Shown here: positions 1 through 8,117 of the stretch, piece by piece
Layout of the letters: every line of letters starts with the position of its first letter
How positions within the stretch are numbered: position 1 is the stretch's first letter
NCBI GenBank assembly: GCA_964022665.1
Contig: CAXIDF010000002.1
Coordinates: 124,001-188,000, forward strand
From: Haliea sp964022665
Lineage (GTDB): Bacteria; Pseudomonadota; Gammaproteobacteria; Pseudomonadales; Halieaceae
Direction: 5' to 3'
DNA length: 64,000 nucleotides
The notes under the pieces: generated by a model
The model's input: only the letters and a program-made list of their open reading frames with translations
What the model was told of the DNA's origin: nothing
The model's database searches: none
Program-made: the position numbers and the translations under genes

Positions 1-484
1 TCGCGCCCCAGGCCACCAGGTCCGCCACGTACTGGGGACTGATCAGGTCCAGGTATTCGGTACCGGTCGGCAAGCCCAGGGCGGCGAGGTCTGCCAGTAA
101 CTGACGGGCGAGGTGCAGGCCCTTGTTGATCTGGAACGTGTTGTTCAGGTCCGGGTCGTTTATCAGCCCTTTCCAGCCCACCGTGGTGCGCGGTTTCTCG
201 AAATAAACCCGCATGACCACCTGCAGGTCGGCCTGCAGTGACTGGGCCACACGCTGCAGGCGTTGCGCATAATCACGGGCCGCGTCGGGGTCGTGAATGG
301 AACAGGGGCCGACGACCACCAGCAGGCGGTCATCCTTTTCGGCCAGAATATCGTGAATGCTGCGGCGTGCAGCACTCACGGTCTGCGCGGCCGTTTCATC
401 CAGGGCGATATCACTGATCAGTTGCTGCGGCGCTACCAGTTCATTGGTGCGCCGAATGCGCAGGTCGTCTGTATTGGTGGTCAT
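1..484 (-). CDS. aroG: 3-deoxy-7-phosphoheptulonate (DAHP) synthase, class I, 5' part only
   Basis: This enzyme condenses phosphoenolpyruvate and erythrose-4-phosphate, the first step of the shikimate pathway, in the cytoplasm. About 161 residues are visible before the left edge; the family is usually about 350 residues. The N-terminus has the regulatory-type arm, then GPCSIHD at residues 59-65, whose Cys61 is a metal ligand in this family, and YFEKPRTTVGWKG at 94-106, which forms part of the phosphoenolpyruvate site. The ATG at 484 follows GGGATCCC, a modest ribosome binding site. A promoter-like -10 lies about 30 bases upstream, so the gene is probably transcribed separately from mocA, which ends 75 bases upstream. 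The E. coli feedback class (AroF, AroG or AroH) cannot be decided from the part seen. Confidence 0.93.
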   Translation of the reverse strand, partial: MTTNTDDLRIRRTNELVAPQQLISDIALDETAAQTVSAARRSIHDILAEKDDRLLVVVGPCSIHDPDAARDYAQRLQRVAQSLQADLQVVMRVYFEKPRTTVGWKGLINDPDLNNTFQINKGLHLARQLLADLAALGLPTGTEYLDLISPQYVADLVAWGA

Positions 485-514
485 GGGATCCCGATGTGTG
501 GTGCAGAGCCATCT

Positions 515-543
515 ACTATACCACCGGGCACTTGCCGCTTGCA
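515..543 (-). promoter_or_regulatory. putative sigma-70 promoter of the DAHP synthase gene
   Basis: On the minus strand a good -10 hexamer, TATAGT, lies at 520-515. The -35 position 17 bases further upstream reads TGCAAG, a poor match. The site is in the 75-base gap between mocA and the DAHP synthase start, so the leader would be about 25-30 bases. I saw no leader peptide or attenuator hairpin. Confidence 0.35.
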
Positions 544-559
544 GCTGGGGTGTGGTGAG

Positions 560-1126
560 TCAGGTGCGGGCGAGGTCACTCGGGTGATCAATATCCCGGA
601 GTATGCCCGGGTCCGCAACCGCCAGCAGCGTTCGCCGTTCACCTGCCTCGCGCACGAGCGCCCGCGCACCCGTATCGCCCTGCAGGTTTGCCAGTCGGTC
701 AAACCAATCCGGGCCGAATCCTACCGGGTGACCGCCGCGCCCCTGCCAGGTGGGCACTACGATGGCCTCGCGTGTCACTGCGGCCGCGACCTCACGATAG
801 GTCGACGGCTGAATGGCAGGCATATCCGCCAACGCCACCAGAACCCCTTCCCATGCAGGCAGCTGTGCAACGCCCTCCGCCAGCGTGCTACCCATGCCGC
901 AGCGCGCGCGCTCGCAGGCGATCACTTCCTCCGGCTGCAAGCCTGACTGTTGCGCCAATTGCGCTTCACCGGCACGCAGGCAGACTCGCAGCGGCAGGCC
1001 CGCGCCCCGAATCACAGCGATGGAAGTCGCCAGTAACGTCTGCCCGGACCGGGCCCGCGCGCGGCGTTTGTCGCTGCCGAAACGTCGACCCTCACCGGCG
1101 GCGAGCACCAGCACGCCGACGGTCAC
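560..1126 (-). CDS. mocA: MobA-like NTP transferase, probable molybdenum cofactor cytidylyltransferase
   Basis: This protein probably transfers CMP to molybdopterin, giving the cytosine dinucleotide cofactor used by xanthine-dehydrogenase-family hydroxylases. It has 188 residues, normal for MocA. The nucleotide-binding loop LAAGEGRRFGSDK is at residues 8-20, GMGSTL at 77-82, LADMP (metal-binding Asp) at 99-103, GHPVGF at 132-137, GDTGAR at 150-155 and the C-terminal DIDHPSDL at 179-186. The last motif is typical of the MocA/MobA group. The GTG start overlaps the xdhC stop by four bases (GTGA), so the two are translationally coupled. A likely client enzyme is the two-subunit Mo-hydroxylase encoded at 14.2-16.9 kb. 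A GTP-using MobA is less likely because of the xdhC linkage. Confidence 0.85.
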   Translation of the reverse strand: MTVGVLVLAAGEGRRFGSDKRRARARSGQTLLATSIAVIRGAGLPLRVCLRAGEAQLAQQSGLQPEEVIACERARCGMGSTLAEGVAQLPAWEGVLVALADMPAIQPSTYREVAAAVTREAIVVPTWQGRGGHPVGFGPDWFDRLANLQGDTGARALVREAGERRTLLAVADPGILRDIDHPSDLART

Positions 1127-2085
1127 GCGGGCGGGCGCCTGCGGCGCAGGCTCACCAACTGCGCCATGATCGATATCGCAATTTCCAGCGGTGTCTTACT
1201 GCCGATATCCAGGCCCACCGGCGCATGCAAAGCGGCCAACTGCGTATCGCTCAGGCCGAGCTGCCGCAGCCGTCCCAGGCGTTTCTCGGTGGTTTTCAGG
1301 GAGCCCAGCGCGCCGACATACCAGGCCTCGGTGGTCAGCGCCTCCATCAGCGCCATATCGTCGATGCGGGGATCGTGGGTGAGTGTAATCACAATGCTGT
1401 GGCGATCACTGGCGTACGTGCGCACGGCGTCATCCGGCATGCCGTCCAGCAGGGGGACGGCGGGCCCCGGCCACTGCGCACGCACGCTTTCGCGGGGGTC
1501 GGCCACCAGCACATCGTAGTCCATCGCCAGTGCCAACTCCGCCAGGGATTGGCTGAGTTGACCCGCGCCCACCAGCAGCATGCGCATTTGTGGGCCAAAG
1601 GTCTGCACCAGTTCGGTTTCCGACAGCTGCAACTGGCCGTGAGTCGCAACCGGTGACCATTGCGTGATACCGGTGGCAATCGACACCCGGCGCTGCAGGC
1701 AGCGCCGCTCTGCCAGCGCCGTTAGCGCTGCCTCCAGCCACGCCTCGTCCCGGTCGGGTTGCAGCCGCTGCGCCAGCACCTGCAAGCGGCCGCCGCAGGG
1801 TAAACCGAGGCGTTCATTCTGCTCTGCCGTCACCCCATAAGGCACAAGCTCGGCACCGCTTAACGGCAATGCAGAGGAACGCAAACGCTCCAGCAGGTCC
1901 TCCTCAATACAGCCGCCAGAGAGCGACCCCACCTGTTCACCCTGCGCATTGCACACCAGCAATGAACCCGGAGGTCGCGGTGAAGAACCCTGCGCCGCGG
2001 CGACCGTACACAACCAGACGGCAGTCTCCCGCCGCTGCAACCAGGCAAGCGCTGCCTCAAGAACGGCCTGATTGGCACTCTGCAC
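1123..2085 (-). CDS. xdhC: XdhC/CoxI family molybdenum cofactor insertion protein
   Basis: XdhC-family proteins bind molybdenum cofactor, promote its sulfuration and load it into xanthine-dehydrogenase-type enzymes. The 320 residues show the N-terminal XdhC/CoxI domain, with GSSPRPPGSLLV at 33-44, SGGCIEEDL at 56-64 and GLPCGG at 94-99. A Rossmann-type domain follows, with VGAGQLSQSLAELA at about 172-185 and YVGALGSLKTTEKRL near 255. The GTG start is two bases after the stop of the DUF501 gene, and the stop overlaps mocA. No molybdenum enzyme is adjacent; the nearest is at 14.2-16.9 kb, in the same orientation. Confidence 0.9.
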   Translation of the reverse strand: MQSANQAVLEAALAWLQRRETAVWLCTVAAAQGSSPRPPGSLLVCNAQGEQVGSLSGGCIEEDLLERLRSSALPLSGAELVPYGVTAEQNERLGLPCGGRLQVLAQRLQPDRDEAWLEAALTALAERRCLQRRVSIATGITQWSPVATHGQLQLSETELVQTFGPQMRMLLVGAGQLSQSLAELALAMDYDVLVADPRESVRAQWPGPAVPLLDGMPDDAVRTYASDRHSIVITLTHDPRIDDMALMEALTTEAWYVGALGSLKTTEKRLGRLRQLGLSDTQLAALHAPVGLDIGSKTPLEIAISIMAQLVSLRRRRPPA

Positions 2086-2087
2086 GG

Positions 2088-2600
2088 CTACGCCTCGCCG
2101 TCTGCGGCTGGCTGAGCCGCCCAGTGAGCATCCAGCAGCCTGCCAATAGTATTGGGCACCACCAAATGCGCCGCGTACCAGGTGTGCAGACAGCGAATAC
2201 GCCCGGAGTCGGCGATTCCGCCAATGCCGCGCTGTCGCAACACATCGGCAAAGCCCAACTGCTCCAGCGCCTGACGCTCGTCCGGCGCGAGGTGTTCATC
2301 ACGCAGTTTGATATGGGCCGCGTGGTCTTCGGCCATGCACCTCTGCAAGGCCGGGTCGTCATCGACCTGACGCTGGAAACGCGCGATCAGCCCACTCGCC
2401 TCCTCCCGGTCAATCCGGTAGTTCAATGCGGGGTCGACCAGCCAGAACAGGGTGGGAAACGGCGTGCGCTCGACCAGCGAAGCGACGCGAATCACCTGCG
2501 GATGGCCGGCCTCATCCGCTACCGCGATCGCCCGCAGGCCACGGGGCTCGCGGCCAAGGCGTTCTGCCACCTGAGTCCTCTGTGTTGCCGAAACCGTCAT
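2088..2600 (-). CDS. DUF501 domain-containing protein
   Basis: This 170-residue protein belongs by its motifs to the DUF501 family, whose biochemical role is unknown. The supporting pattern is an N-terminal PRGLRAIAV segment, then RTPFPTLFWLVDPALN in the middle, RQRGIGGI, and a C-terminal RIRCLHTWYAAHLV. I chose the ATG at 2600 because GAGGAC sits seven bases upstream; in-frame starts further upstream run into the riboswitch side of the intergenic region. It heads a minus-strand unit with xdhC two bases downstream, so it may act in the same process, but that is inference from spacing. No signal peptide or membrane segment is seen. Confidence 0.8.
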   Translation of the reverse strand: MTVSATQRTQVAERLGREPRGLRAIAVADEAGHPQVIRVASLVERTPFPTLFWLVDPALNYRIDREEASGLIARFQRQVDDDPALQRCMAEDHAAHIKLRDEHLAPDERQALEQLGFADVLRQRGIGGIADSGRIRCLHTWYAAHLVVPNTIGRLLDAHWAAQPAADGEA

Positions 2601-2724
2601 GACTGTCCTCATTGCATCCGAGGTTGTGCATTCTACGCCAAGCAGGACGACAGAACGACGCCTGCAGCACCCGGACACAATCGGGACAATTGACAGCCCG
2701 CCCTCCGGGCTCTACAGTGCGCGG

Positions 2725-2870
2725 CGTACCAGGTGCCTGCCGCTGGTGTCGCTTGACACGGCTGGGCAGGTTAAATGGGAAGTGAGGTAAGGCACAGCGC
2801 CGATCCCTCCGCTGCCCCCGCAACGGTAAACAGAGTCCTCTGTGAGCCCGATACCTGCCTGTTACGAGCA
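2725..2870 (+). ncRNA. cobalamin (adenosylcobalamin-type) riboswitch
   Basis: The plus strand shows the conserved elements in the correct order: AGGTGCCTGC at 2731-2740 (P1/P2 5' side), TTAAATGGGAAGTGAGGT at about 2771-2788, the B12 box GCTGCCCCCGCAACGGTAA at 2811-2829, and the closing GAGCCCGATACCTGCCT at about 2844-2860, which pairs back with the first element. It lies directly upstream of the btuB-cobO-btuCDF unit and so should repress B12 uptake when cobalamin is abundant. The exact ends are approximate. Confidence 0.95.
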
Positions 2871-2938
2871 ACGATGGAGCGGAGGGCTTCATTGAAGGTT
2901 GCATGATGCCTCCCCGCATTGCGTTCCCTGATCCCCTC

Positions 2939-2970
2939 CCTCAATCGCCACAAAACTCTTGGCATTGAGG
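2939..2970 (+). promoter_or_regulatory. hairpin that sequesters the btuB ribosome binding site
   Basis: CCTCAAT (2939-2945), a bulged C, then GCC (2947-2949) pair with GGC (2961-2963) and ATTGAGG (2964-2970) across an 11-base loop. The 3' arm contains the GAGG Shine-Dalgarno of btuB, seven bases before its ATG. Upstream, GGAGGG at 2881-2886 can instead pair with CCCTCC at 2935-2940, which would break the hairpin. This is the layout of a translational riboswitch output. The pairing is read directly from the sequence; the switching mechanism is inferred. Confidence 0.7.
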
Positions 2971-2976
2971 CAAGTC

Positions 2977-4839
2977 ATGACACCACAGAAATTGAGCGGT
3001 GCAATCGCGCTGCTGTTCACCCTGCCCGCGTACACACATGCGGCACCGTCGTCCCAACTGGAAGAAATTGTCATCAGCTCTTCCCGCGTCGCCATGCCGA
3101 TGCGTGAGGTCGCCACGTCAATCTCGGTGGTAGACGCTGCGGATATTCAGCGCCTGGGCTTCGCCAACCTGCAGGATATTCTGCGCACGGTGCCCGCCGT
3201 CGCGGTCAGCAATAATGGCGGCGCCGGCAAAGCATCTTCCCTGCGTATTCGCGGGGAAGAAAGTTTCCGCACCAAGGTCCTGATCGACGGCATTGATATC
3301 TCTGACACCACGACGCCACAAACGGGCCCGCGCATGGAACACCTGCTCAGCAGCGGCATCCAGCGTGTTGAAATCCTGCGTGGTCCCCAGGGGCTGATGT
3401 ACGGGGCCGATGCGGGCGGCATCATCAGTATCAGCACGCAGGCGCCGCGCAGCGGGCTGGGCGGCGAACTGAGCGCGGAAGCGGGTCGCTACGGCACGAC
3501 GCAGTACAGTGCGCACCTGGGCGCCGGGAACGAACAGGTCGACGCGAATCTGTCCATCGCGGACTACAGCACGGACGGCTTTAACGCGCGCATTTCCGAC
3601 ACCACCCCCGCTGACGATGATGGCTACAACAATACAACGGTGCACGCGCGCGCCGGATGGAATATCAACGAGCAGTTGCGCCTGGATCTCGTGGCCCGGG
3701 ACGTCGACGGCGACAACCAGTACGACGACTGTTTTACCAACGATACCTTCGCGCCCAGCAACCTCTGTTCGGACGCCTACGAGCAACAGGCGCTGCGTGG
3801 TGCCGTGAGCTTCAACGGCGAGCAAACCCGGCACGAGCTTGCCTACAACCACAGCGAGACCGAGCGCCAGTTTTTCACCGAGGGCCTGCCGGGCTTCGGC
3901 ACGGAAGGTGACCTCACGCGCGTGACTTATCTCGGCAGCTATGCACCCGCCAGCGACCTGCAGCTGGTCTACGGCATCGACTACGAGGAGCAGGCACTGG
4001 ATGACGGCAGCTTTGATACCGAGCGCGACCAGACCGGCTACTACTTAGAGTATCAAGGCAGCGTGGCGGATCAGCTGTTCTTCACGGCGGGCGCTCGCTA
4101 CGACGATAACGAAGACTTCGGCAGCCACGATTCCTACCGGGTCAGTGCCGCGTATCTGGTGCCGGTGAGCAACACCGGTGAGGTCAAATTCAAGTCAGCC
4201 TGGAGCACCGGCTTCCGTGCACCCAGCCTGTACGAAATTGCTTACAATGGCAGCTTCTTCGCCAGCCCCCCGGCCTCGAATACGACTCTGCAGGAAGAAC
4301 GCAGCGAGGGCTACGAAGTGGGCGTGGGCTGGTATGGCAATGCAGGCCTGATGCTGGAGGCGGTGTACTTCAGCCAGGACGTCGAAAATGAAATATTCTT
4401 TGATCCGGTCGCCTTCTCAGGCTACCTGCAAGGTTCAGGCACCACCGAATCCAGGGGCCTGGAGCTGATTGCCGAAGTCCCTCTGCCGCTGCAGTTCAGC
4501 CTGCAGGGAAACTACACCTACAACGACACGGAATCCGCGGCGGGAGGACAACGCTTCTACCGACCCCGCCACCTCGCCAACCTCGGGCTGCAGTGGCGTA
4601 CGCGCTCCGAACAGGCCACACTTGGCCTGCACTGGCGCACGTCCCGCGATGCCCAGGAACGCGATGGTTCGGCACTGAACGATTATCAGGTGCTGGACGT
4701 CAACGCGAGCTACCGCTTCACGCCCAAGCTGGAGCTGTACGGCCGTGTTGAAAACCTCATGGACGAGGACTACCAGGAAATTACCGACTACCGCAGCAGC
4801 GAACGGGCGGCTTATGCCGGCGTGCGCTACAGCTTCTAG
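2977..4839 (+). CDS. btuB: TonB-dependent outer-membrane vitamin B12 receptor
   Basis: This outer-membrane receptor takes up cobalamin using TonB energy. A signal peptide of about 22 residues ending THA-A is followed by a TonB box, LEEIVISSSR, then a plug domain with LRIRGEESFRTKVLIDGIDI and ILRGPQGLMYGADAGGII. The rest is a 22-strand-type barrel ending in the C-terminal motif AGVRYSF with a terminal aromatic residue. The length of 620 residues is normal. The start is the ATG at 2977 with GAGG at 2967-2970; a TTG 18 bases upstream is in frame but would disrupt the signal peptide. The B12 riboswitch immediately upstream is the main reason for naming B12 rather than another siderophore-like substrate. 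cobO follows 10 bases after the stop. Confidence 0.92.
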   Translation: MTPQKLSGAIALLFTLPAYTHAAPSSQLEEIVISSSRVAMPMREVATSISVVDAADIQRLGFANLQDILRTVPAVAVSNNGGAGKASSLRIRGEESFRTKVLIDGIDISDTTTPQTGPRMEHLLSSGIQRVEILRGPQGLMYGADAGGIISISTQAPRSGLGGELSAEAGRYGTTQYSAHLGAGNEQVDANLSIADYSTDGFNARISDTTPADDDGYNNTTVHARAGWNINEQLRLDLVARDVDGDNQYDDCFTNDTFAPSNLCSDAYEQQALRGAVSFNGEQTRHELAYNHSETERQFFTEGLPGFGTEGDLTRVTYLGSYAPASDLQLVYGIDYEEQALDDGSFDTERDQTGYYLEYQGSVADQLFFTAGARYDDNEDFGSHDSYRVSAAYLVPVSNTGEVKFKSAWSTGFRAPSLYEIAYNGSFFASPPASNTTLQEERSEGYEVGVGWYGNAGLMLEAVYFSQDVENEIFFDPVAFSGYLQGSGTTESRGLELIAEVPLPLQFSLQGNYTYNDTESAAGGQRFYRPRHLANLGLQWRTRSEQATLGLHWRTSRDAQERDGSALNDYQVLDVNASYRFTPKLELYGRVENLMDEDYQEITDYRSSERAAYAGVRYSF

Positions 4840-4849
4840 GAGCAGAGTC

Positions 4850-5458
4850 TTGAGCGAAGAGCGCAAGAATGAGCGCCACAAAAAGGCGATGGAAAAACAG
4901 AAAGCCAGCGTTGAAGCCAGCATCAGCGCCGCCAGCACAGAGCGCGGGGTCAGTATCCTGCTCACCGGAAATGGCAAGGGCAAATCCAGTTCCGCTTTCG
5001 GCATGGTCATGCGCGCTCTCGGCTACGGCTACAAGGTCGGTGTGGTGCAGTTCATCAAGGGTGAACAGCTGTCCGGTGAGGAAATCTACCTGCGGGAACA
5101 ATGCCCGCAGGTGGATTTCTACCAGATGGGCACCGGGTTCACCTGGGACACGCAGGATCGCAGCGCGGACATCGCCGCCGCGCAGCGCACCTGGGAACAG
5201 GCCTCTGCCATGCTCCAGAACCCGGACTACCACCTGGTTGTGCTGGACGAACTCACCTACATGCTGGCCTTTGACTACCTGCCCGAAAGCGAGGTGCTCG
5301 CCGCGCTTGCGGGTCGGCCGCTGGAACAAAGCGTGGTGGTCACCGGCCGCGGCGGCGGCAAGGCATTGCAGGAGATCATGGACACGGTCTCCGAAGTGAA
5401 GGAAATCAAGCACGCCTACAACGCCGGCATCAAGGCCCGGCTCGGCGTTGATTACTAA
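4850..5458 (+). CDS. cobO: cob(I)yrinic acid a,c-diamide adenosyltransferase (CobA/CobO type)
   Basis: This enzyme transfers the adenosyl group of ATP to cob(I)alamin or corrinoid precursors, making the coenzyme form after uptake. It has the P-loop GNGKGKSSS near residue 42, then VVQFIKGE, DLVVLDEL-like HLVVLDELTYM and the closing EIKHAYNAGIKARLGVDY, all typical of the family, with about 202 residues in total. The start is taken as TTG at 4850, because TAGGAG lies 8-12 bases upstream and it begins the native SEERKNERHKKAM N-terminus; longer in-frame starts lie within btuB. The gene sits inside the B12 uptake unit, between the receptor and the ABC permease, so import and activation would be co-regulated. 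Confidence 0.92.
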   Translation: MSEERKNERHKKAMEKQKASVEASISAASTERGVSILLTGNGKGKSSSAFGMVMRALGYGYKVGVVQFIKGEQLSGEEIYLREQCPQVDFYQMGTGFTWDTQDRSADIAAAQRTWEQASAMLQNPDYHLVVLDELTYMLAFDYLPESEVLAALAGRPLEQSVVVTGRGGGKALQEIMDTVSEVKEIKHAYNAGIKARLGVDY

Positions 5459-6454
5459 CGTTATCCATCGCCGACGACGGGCGCAGCGCTTGCTGCTGTT
5501 GCTGGTCATCATGCTGCCGCTCACCATGCTTCTGGCGCTGGGCAGCGGCGCGGTGAAGATCGCTCCCGGTGACACACTGAGTGCACTGATGGGTGCCGAC
5601 CGCGGCCAGGCCAGCCTTATTGTGCAGCAGATCCGTCTGCCGCGGGTGTTGCTGGCGGGCATCATCGGCGCCACGCTGGCCATGAGCGGTGCGGCCATGC
5701 AGGGCTTGTTCCGCAATCCCCTCGCGGACCCTTCCCTGATCGGGGTGACCGCGGGTGCCTCACTGGGTGCATCACTGCTGATTGTGGCGGGGGGCACTAG
5801 CCTGACGGGCTTTATGGGCCTGAGCCTGGTCTCGCTGGCGGCCTTCGCCGGCTGGCCCGTTCCGAGAACGGTACCTCAGTGGCCACCATGTTACTGGCGG
5901 GTATCGCGATCACTGCACTGGCGGGAGCGGCCGGCAGCCTGCTGGAGTTCTTCACCGACAACGAGCGCCTGCGCCAGATCAGCCTGTGGAAAATGGGGGG
6001 CCTCGATGGCGCTACCCTGCCGCGTCTGTTACTTGCCACGGTGGTCGCCGGTTCGGTGCTGCTGGCACTTCCGCGCTATGCGCTGCCCCTGAACACACTG
6101 TTGCTGGGGGAGTCCGAAGCCCGGCACCTGGGTATCGCCGTAAACCGCACCAAACTCGCGCTGATCACCTGGGTGGCTATCGGTGTAGGTACGTCAGTCG
6201 CGCTGGTCGGCACCATCGCCTTCGTCGGCCTCGTCGTGCCACACATCGTGCGCCTGCTGATCGGCCCCGACCACCGCACGCTGCTACCCGCCAGCGCGCT
6301 GGGCGGCGCCATTCTGCTGGTGTGCGCGGATGCCCTGTCGCGAACCCTGCTGGCACCCACGGAGCTGCCGGTGGGTATCATCACTGCTCTCATCGGCGTG
6401 CCATTCTTCATTTCGCTGCTGCGCCAGCGGCACCACTATGGCATGCAAACATGA
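5448..6454 (+). pseudogene. btuC: cobalamin ABC transporter permease, frameshifted by an internal deletion
   Basis: FecCD/BtuC-family inner-membrane permease that would carry B12 to the cytoplasm. The first part (TTG at 5448 to about 5850) reads normally up to SLVSLAAFAG, including QIRLPRVLLAGIIGATLAMSG and LFRNPLADPSLIGVTAGASLG. The family sequence then resumes in another frame from about 5849 as RLARSENGTSVATMLLAG and runs to 6454, including GTIAFVGLVVPHIVRLL. About nine residues of the helix expected between these parts are missing, so the change looks like a loss of 3n+1 bases (roughly 25-31) rather than a single-base error. There is no slippery heptamer. Its stop overlaps the btuD start (ATGA), and its start overlaps the cobO end by 11 bases. 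It is either a true null allele or an assembly artefact. Confidence 0.85.
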
Positions 6455-7230
6455 GCGTGCTTACGCTGCAGAGCGTGGACGCCGCACCCTGGGGTGACCC
6501 GGTACTAACAGACATCAACCTGCAGCTGGAGCCGGGCGAGGTGATCGGCCTCATCGGCCCCAACGGTGCCGGGAAATCCAGCCTGCTGCGCCTGCTTGCC
6601 GGCGACTTTGCAGCCACCAGCGGCAGCCTGCGCTTTGCGGACCGCGCGCTGGATAGCTGGCCGCGGCAGCAGCTTGCGCAGCGGCGGGCTTTCCTGCCCC
6701 AACTCTCGCTGCTCAATTTCCCCTACACCGTGGAGGAAGTGGTACTGCTGGGGCGTACGCCACACAGCACCGGCCTGCGTGCCGATCAGGATATTGTGCG
6801 CCAGGTACTGCGCGCGACAGATACGCTGTCCCTGCGGAACCGGCTCTATACCCAGCTTTCGGGTGGCGAACGCCAGCGCGTACAGCTTGCCCGCGTGCTG
6901 GCGCAGCTGTGGCACAGCACAGACATGAGCGGTACGCTCCTGCTGCTGGACGAACCGACAGCAGCGCTGGATCTCGCGCATCAACAGCAGCTGATCACGG
7001 TTATCGCCGACATTGCCGCGCGGGGTTGTGCCGTTATGCTCGTGGTACACGATGTCAATCTGGCGGCCAGCGTCAGCGATCGGCTGCTGGTACTGAATGC
7101 AGGGCAGACCGTGGCCAGCGGTAGCCCGGAGGCCGTCCTCACGCCGGCGCTGTTCCGGGAACTGTTTCACGCTGAGGTGCTGGTGCAGCCGCATCCCAAC
7201 GGGCGTCAACCACTGGTTATTGGCCTGTGA
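6451..7230 (+). CDS. btuD: cobalamin ABC transporter ATP-binding protein (BtuD/HmuV-like)
   Basis: This ATPase powers the importer from the cytoplasmic face. In 259 residues it has Walker A GPNGAGKSS at 36-44, a Q-loop in FLPQLSL near 81-87, the ABC signature LSGGERQRV at 136-144, Walker B LLLLDEPTAALD at about 163-174 and the switch His in VVHDVNLAA at 200. The sequence alone would be called HmuV-like (haem); the riboswitch, cobO and btuF neighbours argue for B12. The ATG at 6451 overlaps the btuC stop. It is intact although btuC is not, so any loss of btuC would be recent or the frame break is not real. Confidence 0.88.
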   Translation: MSVLTLQSVDAAPWGDPVLTDINLQLEPGEVIGLIGPNGAGKSSLLRLLAGDFAATSGSLRFADRALDSWPRQQLAQRRAFLPQLSLLNFPYTVEEVVLLGRTPHSTGLRADQDIVRQVLRATDTLSLRNRLYTQLSGGERQRVQLARVLAQLWHSTDMSGTLLLLDEPTAALDLAHQQQLITVIADIAARGCAVMLVVHDVNLAASVSDRLLVLNAGQTVASGSPEAVLTPALFRELFHAEVLVQPHPNGRQPLVIGL

Positions 7231-8105
7231 AACGCGTTCTCGCGCTGTGCTGCCTGCTGGCGGGCTACGCTGGCACCCTTACCGCCGGAACAGTGACGGT
7301 AGAGGATTTCGCCGGGCGCAGCGTGACATTGCCAGAACCCGCACGGCGTATCGTCGCGCTGGCCCCGCACATTGTGGAGAATCTCTATAGCGCCGGGGCC
7401 GGCGATCGTCTGGTGGGTGTAGTGAGCTACAGCGACTTCCCCATCCAGGCCCGGAGCCTACCTCGCGTAGGCTCCTTCAATGCGTTCAGCCTGGAGCAGA
7501 TCCTGGCCAGCAAACCCGACCTGATACTGATGTGGGGCTCCGGCAACGGGGCTGGCGCTCTGGAAAAACTCAAGCGGCTGGGCGTTCCCGTGTACGTCAG
7601 CGAATTACGCTCACTCGAAGACATACCCGCAAGCATTCGCCGCCTGGGGCGACTGGCCGGCACCGAGGCACACAGCGAAACCGAGGCGCAGCGCCTCGAG
7701 GACGGATTTGCGCGGTTGGCTGCGGAGTTCGGCGCCGCGGCGCCGCTGCCAGTGTTCTACCAGATCTGGCACCAACCCCTGCAGACCGTGAACGGTGAAC
7801 ACCTGATCAGCCAGATCATTACGCTCTGTGGTGGCAGGAATATCTTCGCGGATGCCGCTACGCTCGCACCCCGGATCAACCTGGAGTCCGTGCTCGCGCG
7901 CAATCCGCGCGTGATTGTGGCCGGCGGCATGGAGACGGCACACCCCGAATGGCTCGAGCACTGGCGACGATACCCCGGGTTACAGGCCCTGAATGGCGGC
8001 CTGCTGTCGGTCAACCCGGACCTGATTCAGCGCCCGACCGCACGCGCCCTGGACGGGGCCCGGGACCTCTGTAGCAAACTGGAGGCCGTGCGCACCGGGA
8101 ATTAA
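7227..8105 (+). CDS. btuF: periplasmic cobalamin-binding protein
   Basis: This substrate-binding protein captures B12 in the periplasm and delivers it to BtuCD. It has 292 residues, a signal peptide of about 20 residues (KRVLALCCLLAGYAGTLTAG) and the class III binding-protein fold: RIVALAPHIVENLYSAGAGDRLVGV at the N-lobe, a helical linker around SLEDIPASIRRLGRLAG, and a C-lobe with LISQIITLCGGRNIF and NPRVIVAGG. The GTG start overlaps the btuD stop (GTGA). It ends the uptake unit; the convergent YIP1-family gene ends 12 bases away and I see no obvious terminator hairpin in that gap. Confidence 0.9.
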   Translation: MKRVLALCCLLAGYAGTLTAGTVTVEDFAGRSVTLPEPARRIVALAPHIVENLYSAGAGDRLVGVVSYSDFPIQARSLPRVGSFNAFSLEQILASKPDLILMWGSGNGAGALEKLKRLGVPVYVSELRSLEDIPASIRRLGRLAGTEAHSETEAQRLEDGFARLAAEFGAAAPLPVFYQIWHQPLQTVNGEHLISQIITLCGGRNIFADAATLAPRINLESVLARNPRVIVAGGMETAHPEWLEHWRRYPGLQALNGGLLSVNPDLIQRPTARALDGARDLCSKLEAVRTGN

Positions 8106-8117
8106 GCGACCCTGAGG

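Noticed and set aside
688..1656. 322-codon plus-strand frame opposite mocA and xdhC
   Set aside because: Spans the overlap of two real genes in antisense and is rich in Arg, Pro and His, as expected for a shadow frame.
5838..5865. Programmed ribosomal frameshifting in btuC
   Set aside because: There is no slippery heptamer or downstream stem, and residues of the helix are missing, so recoding would not restore a normal protein.
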